DNA from: Prorocentrum cordatum
Taxonomy: Eukaryota > Sar > Dinophyceae > Prorocentrales > Prorocentraceae
Length of the DNA stretch: 64,000 bases
Direction of reading: 5' to 3'
Assembly (NCBI GenBank): GCA_963575745.1
Contig: CAUYUJ010021059.1
Location: forward strand, 870,084-934,083
Positions within the stretch are counted from its first letter, which is position 1, and every line of letters starts with the position of its first letter. The notes under the pieces were generated by a model. It had not been told where the DNA came from. It searched no databases and saw nothing but the letters and a program-made list of their open reading frames with translations. The position numbers and the translations under genes are program-made. This document shows positions 11,926 through 22,396 of this stretch, piece by piece.

Positions 11926-11972
11926 ACTGCATTGGCGTTTCGCGCCATGCGCCTTGTTCCAGACGTTTCCCT
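11925..11972 (+). repeat. CAAGACTGCA repeat, copy 1
   Basis: About 45 bp (CAAGACTGCATTGGCGTTTC, then GCGCCATGCGCCTTG). A close copy lies at 13,336-13,385. Both copies directly follow an AT microsatellite. Confidence 0.6.
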
Positions 11973-12399
11973 GGCAAAGCAATAAATCATCGCTTTCTTC
12001 AGCAGGGAGGACCTCCAGGCCTGGACGGGCGACCCGCTCATTTTTCCGATATCCCGGGTGCCTGCTGACACCGCTTTCGGACGATGCGCTGGCACGCTTG
12101 TGCGCAGGAGTGGGGAAATCATGCTGATGTTTTCGCGCGCGAAGGTCTTTTGAGGAAGGAAGGAGCGCTCCCATGACACGCCGAAGAAGTCACAGTAGCT
12201 CCGAACACATCGATGTTTGATCGCTTCCCGGATGCCTGGAGGGCTCAAGGCACTCACGAAATCTTCGATCGTCGAATTTCGAATCTAGATCCATTGCCTG
12301 TCTCTCTCGATCGGGTAGCTACTGAAACCTCGAGCCTCAAACGTGGAACCAAGATCGTCGGGTCAGCTTGATGTATTTCGTAGGAGAACGCCGTCTGGT
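11973..12399. other. No gene recognised
   Basis: Balanced sequence between two repeat blocks. Frames on both strands lack family motifs. Confidence 0.4.
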
Positions 12400-13090
12400 C
12401 GTTTTTGGTGCTCTTTTGTGCCGTCCTGGGGCACTCTTGGGCCGCCCTGGGGGCTTCTTGGGCCGCCTTGGGGAGCTGGGGCCCTCCAGAGGTCTTCTGA
12501 AGCCATCTAGGGCCCTCTTGCGGGCCTCCAGTGGCGTTCTTGGAGGTATCCCATGGTTTTCGTGGGTCTCTCTTGGGAGCTTTCTGGGGGCATCTGAGGC
12601 TTCTTGTAGGCAGTCTCGGGGCTCTCTGGGGCAGTCTTTGGGCCCCCTTGGGCCGCCTTCAACCCCTCCAGGGGGCCTCCAGGGCCGTCTTGGGGCGAGA
12701 TTGGGGGCCCATTGGGCCGTCTCGGACGCTGCGAAGACCCAAGGAGCGGATATGCACAACAAATGTATTTCCTGAGGGGATGTGACGATTTTGGCTTCTT
12801 CGGGGCTCTCTTAACGGCCTCTTGGGGTGTCTTGGGGGCCTCTTGGGCCGTCTTCAGACCATCGAGGTTCCTCTTGGAGCGCTCTTGCGCTGTCTTGGGT
12901 CTCTCTTGCGCCTCTCCGACGACCCCTCTAATCGCCTTCAGTCGGCTCGCAAGGCGCCGCAAGGCCCAGCGTGGCGCCCTGGGAGGCCCGGAAGGGCCAC
13001 CGAACCTTTTCCTGCAGGGGGCCGCCGAAACGTCCGAAAGGGCGTCCGGAGCGTCCCTGGGGGAAGGATCCCGTTTAGGGGGGGGGGCCC
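12400..13090 (+). repeat. TTGGGGCC-type repeat, copy 2
   Basis: G/T/C-rich quasi-repeat. Its 3' part (CTCTTGGAGCGCTCTTGCGC, CTCCGACGACCCCTCTAATCG, CGCAAGGC) aligns with 14,040-14,150, showing these tracts are copies of one longer diverged element. Confidence 0.65.
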
Positions 13091-13118
13091 GGGTTGGGGT
13101 GTGTGTGGGGGGTCCGGG

Positions 13119-13335
<217 letters not shown>

Positions 13336-13385
13336 CAAGACTGCAGTGGAGCTTCGCGCCATGCACCTTGGTCCTGGAAGTGTGG
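13336..13385 (+). repeat. CAAGACTGCA repeat, copy 2
   Basis: CAAGACTGCAGTGGAGCTTC followed by GCGCCATGCACCTTGGTCC; matches 11,925-11,972 and again directly abuts an AT microsatellite. Confidence 0.6.
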
Positions 13386-13559
13386 TACGCAAGCGAAATT
13401 GCAGGAAGGTCAAGCCGACAATTTAGCGATAACTCCTTGTTGCCTTTTCCGGCATCCCCGCTATAATAATGTGATTCGTTATCCTTCCTCCATGCTTCTT
13501 TTCCTCATTTTCGTCATACCCTGCGCATTCTCCCCATCCTCCTCAGCTCTTGATTGCGG

Positions 13560-14215
13560 AGGCTCTTCCTTGGAGAGCCTCTGGGGGCCTCACAAAAGTT
13601 GTTTCAGGCTTTCAGGAGACCTCCTGGGTGTATTCTGGGGGCCTCTGGGGGCTTCCTCGGGCCACCCTGCCTCCAACCGCGGTCTCCCTGAACGAGCGGG
13701 TCACAATTTGGAATGCTTCGGAGGGGCCATCTTGGGCCGCCATGGGGCATCCTGAGGGCCATCTTGGACCCGTGTTGTGCCGTTTTGGGGCTCTCTCGGA
13801 CTGCCTGGATGCCCTTTCGGATGTTTGTGGGGCGATTTTGGAGCCTCCCGGGCGGCTTCGGACGCCCAGAAGACCGCCGTCTTGGAGCGTCGGGAAGCCG
13901 AAAAGAGGAGGAACCCAAAAATTCACCAAAAACCAACAGAAAACTAATGAGTTTTGCCTCTTGGGGCCTTCTTGGGAGTGCTATTGGAGGCCTCTTTGGG
14001 GCCGTCCTGGAGGCCTCTTGGACCATCTTGAGGTCACGTCGGTCACTCTTGGAGCGCTCTTGTGCTGTCTTGGGGGTCTCTGGGACGTCTCCGATGACCC
14101 CCCTGATCGCCCAAGGTGTGCTGCGAAGGCTTGTCAAAACGCCCTGCAAGGCCCGGGGGGCCGCTTCGAGGCCCGTCTGGAGGGTTCCAAAGCCCCAGAT
14201 CCCGGGAGTCCGGTT
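13560..14215 (+). repeat. TTGGGGCC-type repeat, copy 3
   Basis: Same texture as copy 2, with an alignable 3' segment. It ends at a T run followed by a G run at about 14,213-14,229. Confidence 0.65.
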
Positions 14216-14344
14216 TTTTTGGGGGGGGATGACGGGTTTTCCCCCCGCCCGGGCTTATAATTACGCTACCGAGGAACCCCACATACTTATATTATGGCTA
14301 GAGTGATGAGAGCTGAAGTGAAGCATGTGAGAATGATGTTGGTG

Positions 14345-16815
14345 ACCGGTGCCCCGCCGATACCGCTGTGCCCTGGACGACCGTCACGGATAGCGGCCGC
14401 GGTGAGACACCACCCCCTGCACACCCCCTCTAATGGTGTCGAGAATATGCAATGCCTGCTGTGCCCTGGACGACCGTCACGGATAGCGGCCGCGGTGAGA
14501 GACCACCCCCTGCGCACCCCCTATGGTGTCGATGAGAGACCATCCCCTGCGCACCCCTTCTAATGGTGTCGAGAATATTGCAATGCCTGCTGTGCCCTGG
14601 ACGACCGTCACGGATAGCGGCCGCAGTGAGAGACCACCCCTTGCGCACCCCCTATGGTGTCGAGAATATGCCATGCCTGCTGTGCCCTGGACGACTGTCA
14701 CGGATAGCGGCCGCGGTGAGAGACCACCCTTGCGCACCTATGGTGTCGAGAATATGCCATGCCTGCTGTGCCCTGGACGACCGTCACGGATAGCGGCCGC
14801 GGTGAGAGACCACCCCTGCGCACCCCCTATGGTGTCGAGAATATGCCATGCATGCTGTGCCCTGGACGACCGTCACGGATAGCGGCCGCGGTGAGAGACC
14901 ACCCCTTGCGCACCCCCTACGCTGTCAAGAATATGCCATGCGTGCTGTGCCCTGGACGACTGTCACGGATAGCGGCCGCGGTGAGAGACCACCCCCTGCG
15001 CACCCCCTTATGGTGTCGAGAATATGCCATGCCTGCTGTGCCCTGGACGACCGTCACGGATAGCGGCCGCGGTGGTGAGAGACACACAACCCCTGCGCAC
15101 CCCCTATCTGTCGAGAATATGCCATGCCTGCTGTGCCCTGGACGACTGTCACGGATTAGCGGCCGCGGTGAGAGTCCACCCCCTGCGCACCCCCAATGGT
15201 GTCGAGAATATGCCTGCCTGCTGTGCCCTGGCGACGTCCGTCACGGATAGCGGCCGCGTGAGAGACCACCCCCTGCGCACCCCCTGTGGTGTCGAGAATA
15301 TGCCATGCCTGCTGTGCCTGGACGACTGTCACGGATAGCGGCCGCGGTGAGAGACCACTCCCTGCGCACCCCCTACGGTGTCGAGAATATGCCATGCCTG
15401 CTGTGTCTGGGCTACCGTCACGGATAGCGGCCGCGGTGAGAGACCACCCCCTGTGCACCCCGTATGGTGTCTAGAATATGCCATGCGTGCTGTGCCCTGG
15501 ACGACCGTCACGGATAGCGGCCGCGGTAAGAGACCACCCCTGCGTACCCCCTTGGTGCGTCGAGAATATGCCATGCCTGCGGTGCCTTGGACGACCGTCA
15601 CGGATAGCGGCCGCGGTGAGAGACCACCCCCTGCGCACCCCCAGTGGTGTCGAGAATCTGCCATGCCTGCTATGCCCTGGACGACCGTCACGGATAACGC
15701 CGCGGTGAGAAACCACCCCCCGCGCACCCCCTTTGATGGTGTCGAGAATATGCCATGCCTGCTGTGCCCTGGACGACCCTTACGGATAGCGGCCGCGGTG
15801 AGAGACCACCCCGTGCGCACCCCCTGTGGTGTCGAGAATATGCAATGCCTGTTGTGCCCTGGACGACCGTCACGGATAGAGGCCGCGCTGAGAGACCACC
15901 CCCTGCGCACCCCATATGGTGTCGAGGGTATGCCATGCCTGCTCTGCCCCGGACGACCGTCACGGATAGCGGCCGCGGTGAGAGACCACCCCCTGCGCAC
16001 CCCCTATGGTGTCGAGAATATGCCATGCCTGCTGTGCCCTGGACGACCGTCACGGATAGCGTCCGCGGTGAGAGACCACCCCCTGGGCACACCCTCTGGT
16101 GTCGAGAATGTGCCATGCCTGCTGTGCACTGGACGACCGTCACGGATATCGGCCGCGGTGAGAGACCACCCCCTGCGCACCCCCTTTATGGTGTCGAGAG
16201 TTTGCAATTCCTGCTGTCCCTCTGGTGTCGAGAATGTGCCATGCCTGTTGTGCACTGGACGACCGTCACGGATAGCGGCCGCGGTGAGAGACCACCCCCT
16301 GCGCACCCCCTTATGGTATCGAGAATTTGCCATGCCTGCTGTGCACTGGACGACCGTCACGGATAGCGGCCGCGGTGAGAGACCACCCCCTGCGCACCCC
16401 CTGTGGTGTCGAGAATATGCCATGCCTGCGTGCCCTGGACGACCGTCACGATAGCGGCCGCGGTGAGAGACCACCCCCTGGTTACCCCTCTGGTGTCGAG
16501 AATATGCCATGCCTGCTGTGCCCTGGACGACCGTCACGGATAGCGGCCGCGGTGAGAGACCACCCCCTGCGCACCCCCTATGGTGTTGAGAATATGCCAT
16601 GCCTGCTGTGCCCTGGACGGCCGTCGCGGATAGCGGCCGCGGTGTGAGACCATCCCCTGCGCACCCCCTATGGTGTCGAGAATATTGCCATGCCTGCTGT
16701 GCCCTGGACGACCGTCACGGATAGCGGCCGCGGTGAGAGACCACCCCCTGCGCACCCCCTGTGGTGTCGAGAATATGCCATGCCTGCTGTGCCCTGGACG
16801 ACCCTCGCGGATTGT
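14345..16815 (+). repeat. 90-bp satellite array, about 27 units
   Basis: The consensus unit carries GGATAGCGGCCGCGGTGAGA (a NotI site), CCACCCCCTGCGCACCCC, GGTGTCGAGAATATGCC and TGCTGTGCCCTGGACGACCG. Most units are 86-94 bp and differ by a few substitutions or 1-4 base indels. One unit near 14,521-14,575 is a partial duplication, and units near 15,691 and 16,205 are rearranged. The 90-base period keeps frames open on both strands, giving repeated 30-residue peptides. I see no coding evidence. Confidence 0.97.
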
Positions 16816-17163
<348 letters not shown>

Positions 17164-17214
17164 CACATACATATATCGGAGTAGGCGGGGGGGGGCGGGC
17201 CGGTGCCTGTACTC

Positions 17215-17840
17215 TCCATGGGCACCCCCTGGGAGTCTGGGAGGGTCCCAGAGCTCCCGAGACGGCCCGGGTCCGCCCCGAAACGGGCCACGACAGGCTA
17301 AGAGGGTCTCAAGATGGCCCAAGACGGTCCCAAGAGGTCCCGAAGACGCACAAGATGCCTTGAAGACGGCCGACGAGGACTCCAACACGCTCCTGGACGG
17401 CCTCAAGAGGCTCCCCAAGAGGGTCCTGGGAGGCATCCATTTCCCGATGGTTTTTTTAAGGGATTTTGGTGTTCTCGCTTTTCCTGTTTCCCAGCGCTCC
17501 CTCGCGCCCTCAGAGGCCCTTCAGATCGCTCCAAGACGGCTATGAGGCCCCGAAGAGGGCCCCAAGACGGCCAGGAAGCTCCCCGGACAACCAAAATGTG
17601 CCCCAAGAGCGCCCTAAGAGGGGGCCCAGAGGGGGGGACCACGAACCGATATTTCGAGGTCTCTGGAGAGGCCCCCAGTAGGCCCCCGCAGGCCACCAAG
17701 AGGCTCCCAAGAAGCCCCGTGAGGCCCCCAAGAGGCCCCCAAACCTTAAGAAACCCCCAGGAGGCCCCCAGGGAACGCCCAAGAGGCCCCCCAACACACC
17801 CCAACATATCATGTCCCCAGAAAGCTTTCCGGGGACATGG
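17215..17840 (-). repeat. TTGGGGCC-type repeat, inverted copy
   Basis: CCAAGAGGCCCCCAAG words are the reverse complement of the other copies. It is the only copy in this orientation in the window. Confidence 0.6.
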
Positions 17841-18503
17841 TTCATCATGGGCCCGAGAGTCTCCAGGGTCTCCGAAGTGCCATCCCGCTACAGGAGCCAG
17901 AGAGCTGTCTGGGAAGTTGACTGGGAACATGACTGATCGCCTTTTCGCGGCCCTCCGCGGATCGTTTCGCACAAAGTCGCCCCAAGTGCTCTTTTGAACC
18001 GTATGGTAGCACCTGGGTCGTGTTCCGGCTTCTCCATACGCCGGGGCCCGAGTCTGTGACTTAGTAATCGGATCCAACCGGTCCTACGGAGGGGGCGAGG
18101 AGGTCCTCCGGAGGGGGTCCAGAAGCACGGGGGCCGAGGTTCTGCGCCGTCGTCGTCCTCGCGGTCCTCGTCGTCGTCGACGACGGCGGCGGCGACGACG
18201 ACATTACGACGAACGACAGCGGGCCCCAACAGGCTCCCCAAGACGCCCCAAAAAACCATGCTCCCAGAAGGCCTTTTGGGAACCCGATTCATCAGGCCTC
18301 CGCTCCCCTACGTAACCATATTCCCCGAAAGCCTTCTGGAATGCGGATTGACACGCATAGACTTCTCACTGCCCGTAATGCGTTCAGCGTTATGGGCACT
18401 TCTTCACTTCCCATTCAAATCATATATGGTCCATCACTTCAGTGGAGTAGTGAACTCGTCAAGGCTTGGGGCCTGCCAGAACCGAAGCGCGCGCGTGGTT
18501 CTA
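17841..18503. other. No gene recognised; contains (GTC/GAC) inverted tract
   Basis: Unique-looking DNA with GTCGTCGTCGACGACGGCGG at about 18,168-18,200, a small self-complementary trinucleotide tract. Frames here carry no motif. Confidence 0.4.
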
Positions 18504-18541
<38 letters not shown>

Positions 18542-18775
18542 TATATATGTATGTATGTATGTGTGTATGTGTGATGTGTGTAATGTATGTATGTATGCAT
18601 GCATGCATGCATGCATGTATGTATACATGCATGCATGCATGCATGCATGCATTCATGTATGTATGTATGTATGTATGTATGTATGTACGTATGTATGTAT
18701 GTATGTATGTATGTATGTATGTATGTGTGTATGTATGTCTATATGTATGTGTTTATATGTATTTATGTATGCATC
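18504..18775. repeat. (TA)n and (ATGT)n microsatellite
   Basis: About 45 bp of TA repeat followed by GTATGTATG and GCATGCAT tetranucleotide repeat. Confidence 0.95.
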
Positions 18776-18844
18776 CATAACCAAATCCATATCCATATCC
18801 ACCGCCTGGTGAGGACCCCTGAGATCGATCCGCCCGGCGGCGGT

Positions 18845-18948
18845 TATGGATCCAGGACCTTCAAAAACGGATCCAGAGTCAAAAATTGCACTAGATGGAC
18901 CCCAGGATGGGTCCAGGGACCGATTTTGAATGGATCTTCGAGGGCCCT
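18845..18948 (+). repeat. Dispersed repeat family G, copy 1
   Basis: TCAAAAACGGATCC ... GGGACCGATTTTGAA; the same modules in the same order lie at 33,954-34,052. Confidence 0.55.
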
Positions 18949-18971
18949 TGTTCCTTGATCAAGTGTCTCCA

Positions 18972-19330
18972 GGTCCATCCAGTTCAGAGCCCCCGCGGCC
19001 GCCTACGTCCGCGCGGATTTCTTGGGTTGGCGCCGGGTCCCCTCTGGCGGTGCTTCCTTCGGCGCCCCTGCAGCTGGGCGTTGCCGGAGGGGCGCGAGGC
19101 GCGTGCTGGGGAAGGGGTGGGTGGGAGCCAGGGGCAACCTCAGGGAGAGATGGGCTCGGGCGGGATGCGTCGCCCCCCAATCGCCCATTAACCGCCGATA
19201 GAGGCCCGATGGCCGACAGCCCGCCCCGCCCACGAGCGTGCGGTTGCTTTCCCAGGGGCCAATCTCCGATCAATGGGCGATGCATCGCAGATTCCAGCTC
19301 GAATGCTCCCCTCTGGCCCGAAGGTTTCCA
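18972..19330 (+). repeat. Dispersed repeat family R, rearranged copy
   Basis: The GCGCGGATTTCTTGGGTTGG module lies upstream here, followed by GGATGCGTCGCCCCCCAATC, GTGCGGTTG and CGATCAATGGGCGATGCATCG. Module order therefore differs from the copies at 10,390 and 35,779. Confidence 0.55.
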
Positions 19331-19866
19331 CTCACCTCCGCCTCCTCGCCGCGTGGACCCCCAGAGGCCTGGACTCCTTCCCTGCACGGGTTTGCCCCCC
19401 TAAGTCGTTCTTTAACTGTCCACGGGCCCGGTAATGGCTCCGAGAGTTCGAAAATAGTTGAAGACCGCCCGTCGTGATTTTTCCACATCGCCAGGGGGTC
19501 TGAGTCAGCTTCATCATGGACTCTGCGTCGTTACGTTACGTTACTTTTCGCCCGGTCGAATAAGTCGGCCCCATTGAGATCTCGGTCGAAAAAGAAACGC
19601 GCCGTCGGAATTGCATGTCGTCAAGCCAACGACGCCGTGGCTGGCCTCTTGCACGATGTGGCGGCTGCTGTTCAGCGACGCAGCGTTCCACGTCTCCCGG
19701 AGATGCTGGAGGGAACTCCCGGGAAGCAATGTTCCACGGAACTTCGGCGACATCTCCCACGGCGCCGCCAGCCTGGCAGGGGGCACCGCGCCCGCTAACC
19801 GCACAACAAACCCAGGGTGGCACGAGGGTGGGCTTTCGAAAATGAGCACGCCCGTCCTGCGGGCCA
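19331..19866. other. No gene recognised; flank of YR element 1
   Basis: Contains three TACGTTACGT-type words at about 19,531-19,546. Frames have no motif. I looked here for a B-type split repeat of the neighbouring element and did not find one. Confidence 0.4.
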
Positions 19867-19935
19867 GAGACACGCCCGTCCTGCGGGCCAGAGAAAGCAT
19901 TTCTCGACCACGCCCGTCCTGCGGGCCAGACACCA
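19852..19935 (-). repeat. CCTGCGGGCC short tandem array in element 1 terminus
   Basis: Three copies of CGCCCGTCCTGCGGGCCAGA. The core resembles the GACCTGCGGGTG units of the array at 26,020-26,335 at the other end of the element. Confidence 0.75.
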
Positions 19936-20273
19936 CGGAAGCCCGCCAACGACGAGCAGCGAAGCGCATTTATCGTCGCGCAACCACGCACCACCAAGGC
20001 ACGGCCCCCCGAGGCCGCGCCGCGAAGCGCGACAACCTTCGCCCCCGCGCGCGCACAACCGCGCCAACCAGCCAACAAGCGAGGAGAGGATGGCCATCCT
20101 CCGCCAGCCGCGCGCGGCCCCAGCTTATTAGCACAGAGGGGACCCCCCCAATCCGCCGTGCCACAAGGGCACTGCCAGGCAGCGAGGCCAAGAGGCGGAG
20201 AGGCCACGAGCAACCTCCCTGGAGATTTTCCTGCCCCCCAAATCGCTTCGCGATTTGGGGGCGATGAAAATCT
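19867..20273 (-). repeat. Element 1 terminal direct repeat, 3' copy
   Basis: Matches 26,331-26,752 in the same orientation, from the GAGACACGCCCG start through the hairpin at 20,222-20,274. Differences are small indels (for example around 20,070-20,130) and substitutions, so the two ends are similar but not identical. Confidence 0.85.
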
Positions 20274-20274
20274 C
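20222..20274 (-). other. Hairpin in element 1 terminal repeat, 3' copy
   Basis: The inner stem is 12 bp (CCCCCAAATCGC with GCGATTTGGGGG) around a TTC loop. The outer stem is 9 bp (GAGATTTTC with GAAAATCTC) across a 4-base internal bulge. The same structure is present in the other terminal repeat. It may act in RNA processing or as a recombination mark; that role is inference. Confidence 0.7.
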
Positions 20275-20496
20275 TGCGTGCGGTCAGCACAGAAGAAGCA
20301 GGCCGGCGCCCCCCGCACCTGCGTTGGGCTGAGGAGACACACGGCGCCGCCAGGCTGGTCCCGACTGGAATACCCCAAGGGCCCACTGCATCCAGGAGGG
20401 CCGAGGCTGGCGGCAAGGAGCCGAAAGGCACCGTGAGAGCACAGGTGCGTCTCGCACGCTCTTTTTCCAGACAGCACCCACTGCATGCGAGCGTGC

Positions 20497-22041
20497 CTAG
20501 CCGCTCTCGCCGCCACTCGAGTCCGAGTGCTCCACCAGCCACTCCGCGGCGGCCACTTCGCCTCGGGCCTGCGCCGTAGCATACCCAAACGCAGCGAGCC
20601 CCTTCCAGCCGCCCGACCAGAACAGCGCAGACACGCCGCCGGCCCGGAGGGCATCGTTTGCGAATCCTGTGCGAAACGCGTGAGTGCCCCAGTGGAGAGC
20701 CTGCGGCAAAGCTAGCGCCACTGCACCAGCTTTTAAGAAGGCCAGCGCTTCAGAATACGAAATATGCCCAAATGGGACCGTGTGCTCCGCGCACGCCTCC
20801 TTCAAGGCACATACTCCGCATAAGATTTCTGCATCTCCAGAGCAGACGCACTTTCTCGCGACTTCAACGGGAACGCGGTAGCTCTTCCTCCGAGCGAACG
20901 TCACCGTGCACTGAGAATGACCATCGCGGCTGCTGAATTGAAAGGACGCCTTGCCTGAACCCAGAGCCAAAGTTTCGGAAGAATACCTCAAGCAAAAGTG
21001 GCGCGACACTGCCCAAGACAGGGCCAGATCACGACGCCCTGAGCGCGACGCCCACTGCATGAGCGCGCGTGTCTGCGACCCCGATGCCCAAATCTTCGGC
21101 CGTTGAAAAGCTGCACCAGCTTTTTCTGCTCCCCTCACGAGCCTCGCCGTGTCCGAGAGCTCGCCGGTTGATACCCGCAGCAGGTGGAGCACCGAACGAA
21201 TGTGCGACACATATCGGCCCAGAGAGGCACTGCTGCGGAAGAGACCTGAGAAGACGCAGACCGTGGAATGCCCAGGTGGCCACGGCGCCTCTGTACTGAT
21301 GGCGGCCGCCTCACCCCAGAGCTCTACTGCGCTGGCATACTGCGCGGCACTGCGGCGCCACCCACAGAATTCGAGCCAGACGGCGCGGATCTCGAACTCC
21401 ATGGAGTCTGCTCCCGAATACCGCGCTCGCTTTGCAGCAGCCCGGGGCAACACTCTGTCTTCCTCGAATGGGGAATCCGGCAACTTCGCCATGTCTCTGA
21501 CAGCGCCTGCGAGCACCGTAGGCCCAAGCACCTGCCCACTGCGCCGCGCGTGCGCCAACAGCGCCAGAGCTGCCATACCTCTCTCGGCAGCACCGTCCTG
21601 AGCACCACGCCCGCGGACAAGGCCATGTGCTGGGGTGCTGCCGCTTTCAGTCTGCTCTGCAGGACGCGCAGCAGGCAGCGCTACAGAGGCCGCCCGGAGC
21701 TGATTTTGCCGCCGCTCCACCTCGCATAACTGCAGAAATCTACTGAGGAAGTCGCGCGAACACCCAGACAGAGGCCGCCAAACGAGTTGCGCCTCCTCAG
21801 GACCAATATCGCAAAAATCCTCTGCCCGCGACGCTCCGGCAGCCGCCAAACCAGAACACAATGTATCAATGGGCGCACCGGGCGGAACGACTGCGGACAC
21901 TTGCCTGAGAATACGAACCAAATTACCTGAAAACGCAGCTGGCACCTCGGCCACTGCAGGATGGGCGGCTTGCGACGAGCCTGATGCAGCAGCAGCAGCA
22001 GCAGCGGCCCTGGCCCGGCTCTCATCAACGAAATTAAGCAT
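20497..22041 (-). CDS. Tyrosine recombinase of YR retroelement 1
   Basis: A 514-residue protein with an alanine-rich N terminus. The C-terminal catalytic domain has the expected tyrosine-recombinase residues: Arg at about 352 (LRYSSE), Lys at about 386 (FARRK), His-x-x-Arg at 454-457 (HAFR), Trp at about 479 (SGGWKG) and nucleophile Tyr at about 487 (AAFGYA). A Cys cluster (CVCSGD...LCGVC) sits between Lys and His. The enzyme should cut and rejoin DNA through a 3'-phosphotyrosine to insert the element's circular cDNA. It is the last gene of the element, 355 bases after the RT frame. A close relative lies in element 3 (28,848-30,116), while the recombinase of element 2 is only distantly similar. 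The ATG at 22,039-22,041 is clear. Confidence 0.85.
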   Translation of the reverse strand: MLNFVDESRARAAAAAAAASGSSQAAHPAVAEVPAAFSGNLVRILRQVSAVVPPGAPIDTLCSGLAAAGASRAEDFCDIGPEEAQLVWRPLSGCSRDFLSRFLQLCEVERRQNQLRAASVALPAARPAEQTESGSTPAHGLVRGRGAQDGAAERGMAALALLAHARRSGQVLGPTVLAGAVRDMAKLPDSPFEEDRVLPRAAAKRARYSGADSMEFEIRAVWLEFCGWRRSAAQYASAVELWGEAAAISTEAPWPPGHSTVCVFSGLFRSSASLGRYVSHIRSVLHLLRVSTGELSDTARLVRGAEKAGAAFQRPKIWASGSQTRALMQWASRSGRRDLALSWAVSRHFCLRYSSETLALGSGKASFQFSSRDGHSQCTVTFARRKSYRVPVEVARKCVCSGDAEILCGVCALKEACAEHTVPFGHISYSEALAFLKAGAVALALPQALHWGTHAFRTGFANDALRAGGVSALFWSGGWKGLAAFGYATAQARGEVAAAEWLVEHSDSSGGESG

Positions 22042-22396
22042 TGAGCGGAACTTTCAAGCTTGCGCCAAACAGGCTACGGAGACAGAGCCGCGATCTTGCG
22101 CCGCAGTGCTGCTGAATGTGCACGATGTACGTACGTAAACCCATCGATCGATATGCCGCCCTCCTAGAAAGGAAACGCCTGAAGATCACGCTCTGCTGTT
22201 CCTTGCCAGCGCTGCAGACTGGGAGGCAGCATAGTTTCCACAGCTTCGATCCGAAAGCCAAAAATACCGCGTAGACTCCGGCCCCAGCCTCTTGGGGCTT
22301 CTCCTGGCGCAGCAGACCAGACTAAGGCGACACCAGAGGACGGTGACGTGGACGCATTTTTTTTTTTTTCCACCACGCAACCGCCGGGCCGAAAAA

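Noticed and set aside
10891-12257. Tyr/His/Ile-rich ORFs of up to 384 codons
   Set aside because: Translation of TA and TATG microsatellites.
13471-13560. Signal-peptide-like start (MLLFLIFVIPCAF)
   Set aside because: A short hydrophobic run before a G/T-rich repeat; no downstream coding signal.
14518-16454. Long repeat-protein genes in several frames on both strands
   Set aside because: They follow from the 90-base period. Indels move the frame between units and no codon bias or domain is seen.
14345-16815. CRISPR array
   Set aside because: Units are contiguous 90-bp copies with no unique spacers, and the host is eukaryotic.
20497-22041. Bacterial or phage integrase contamination
   Set aside because: The neighbouring RT/RNase H, the shared terminal repeats and the related copy in element 3 place it in a eukaryotic YR retroelement.
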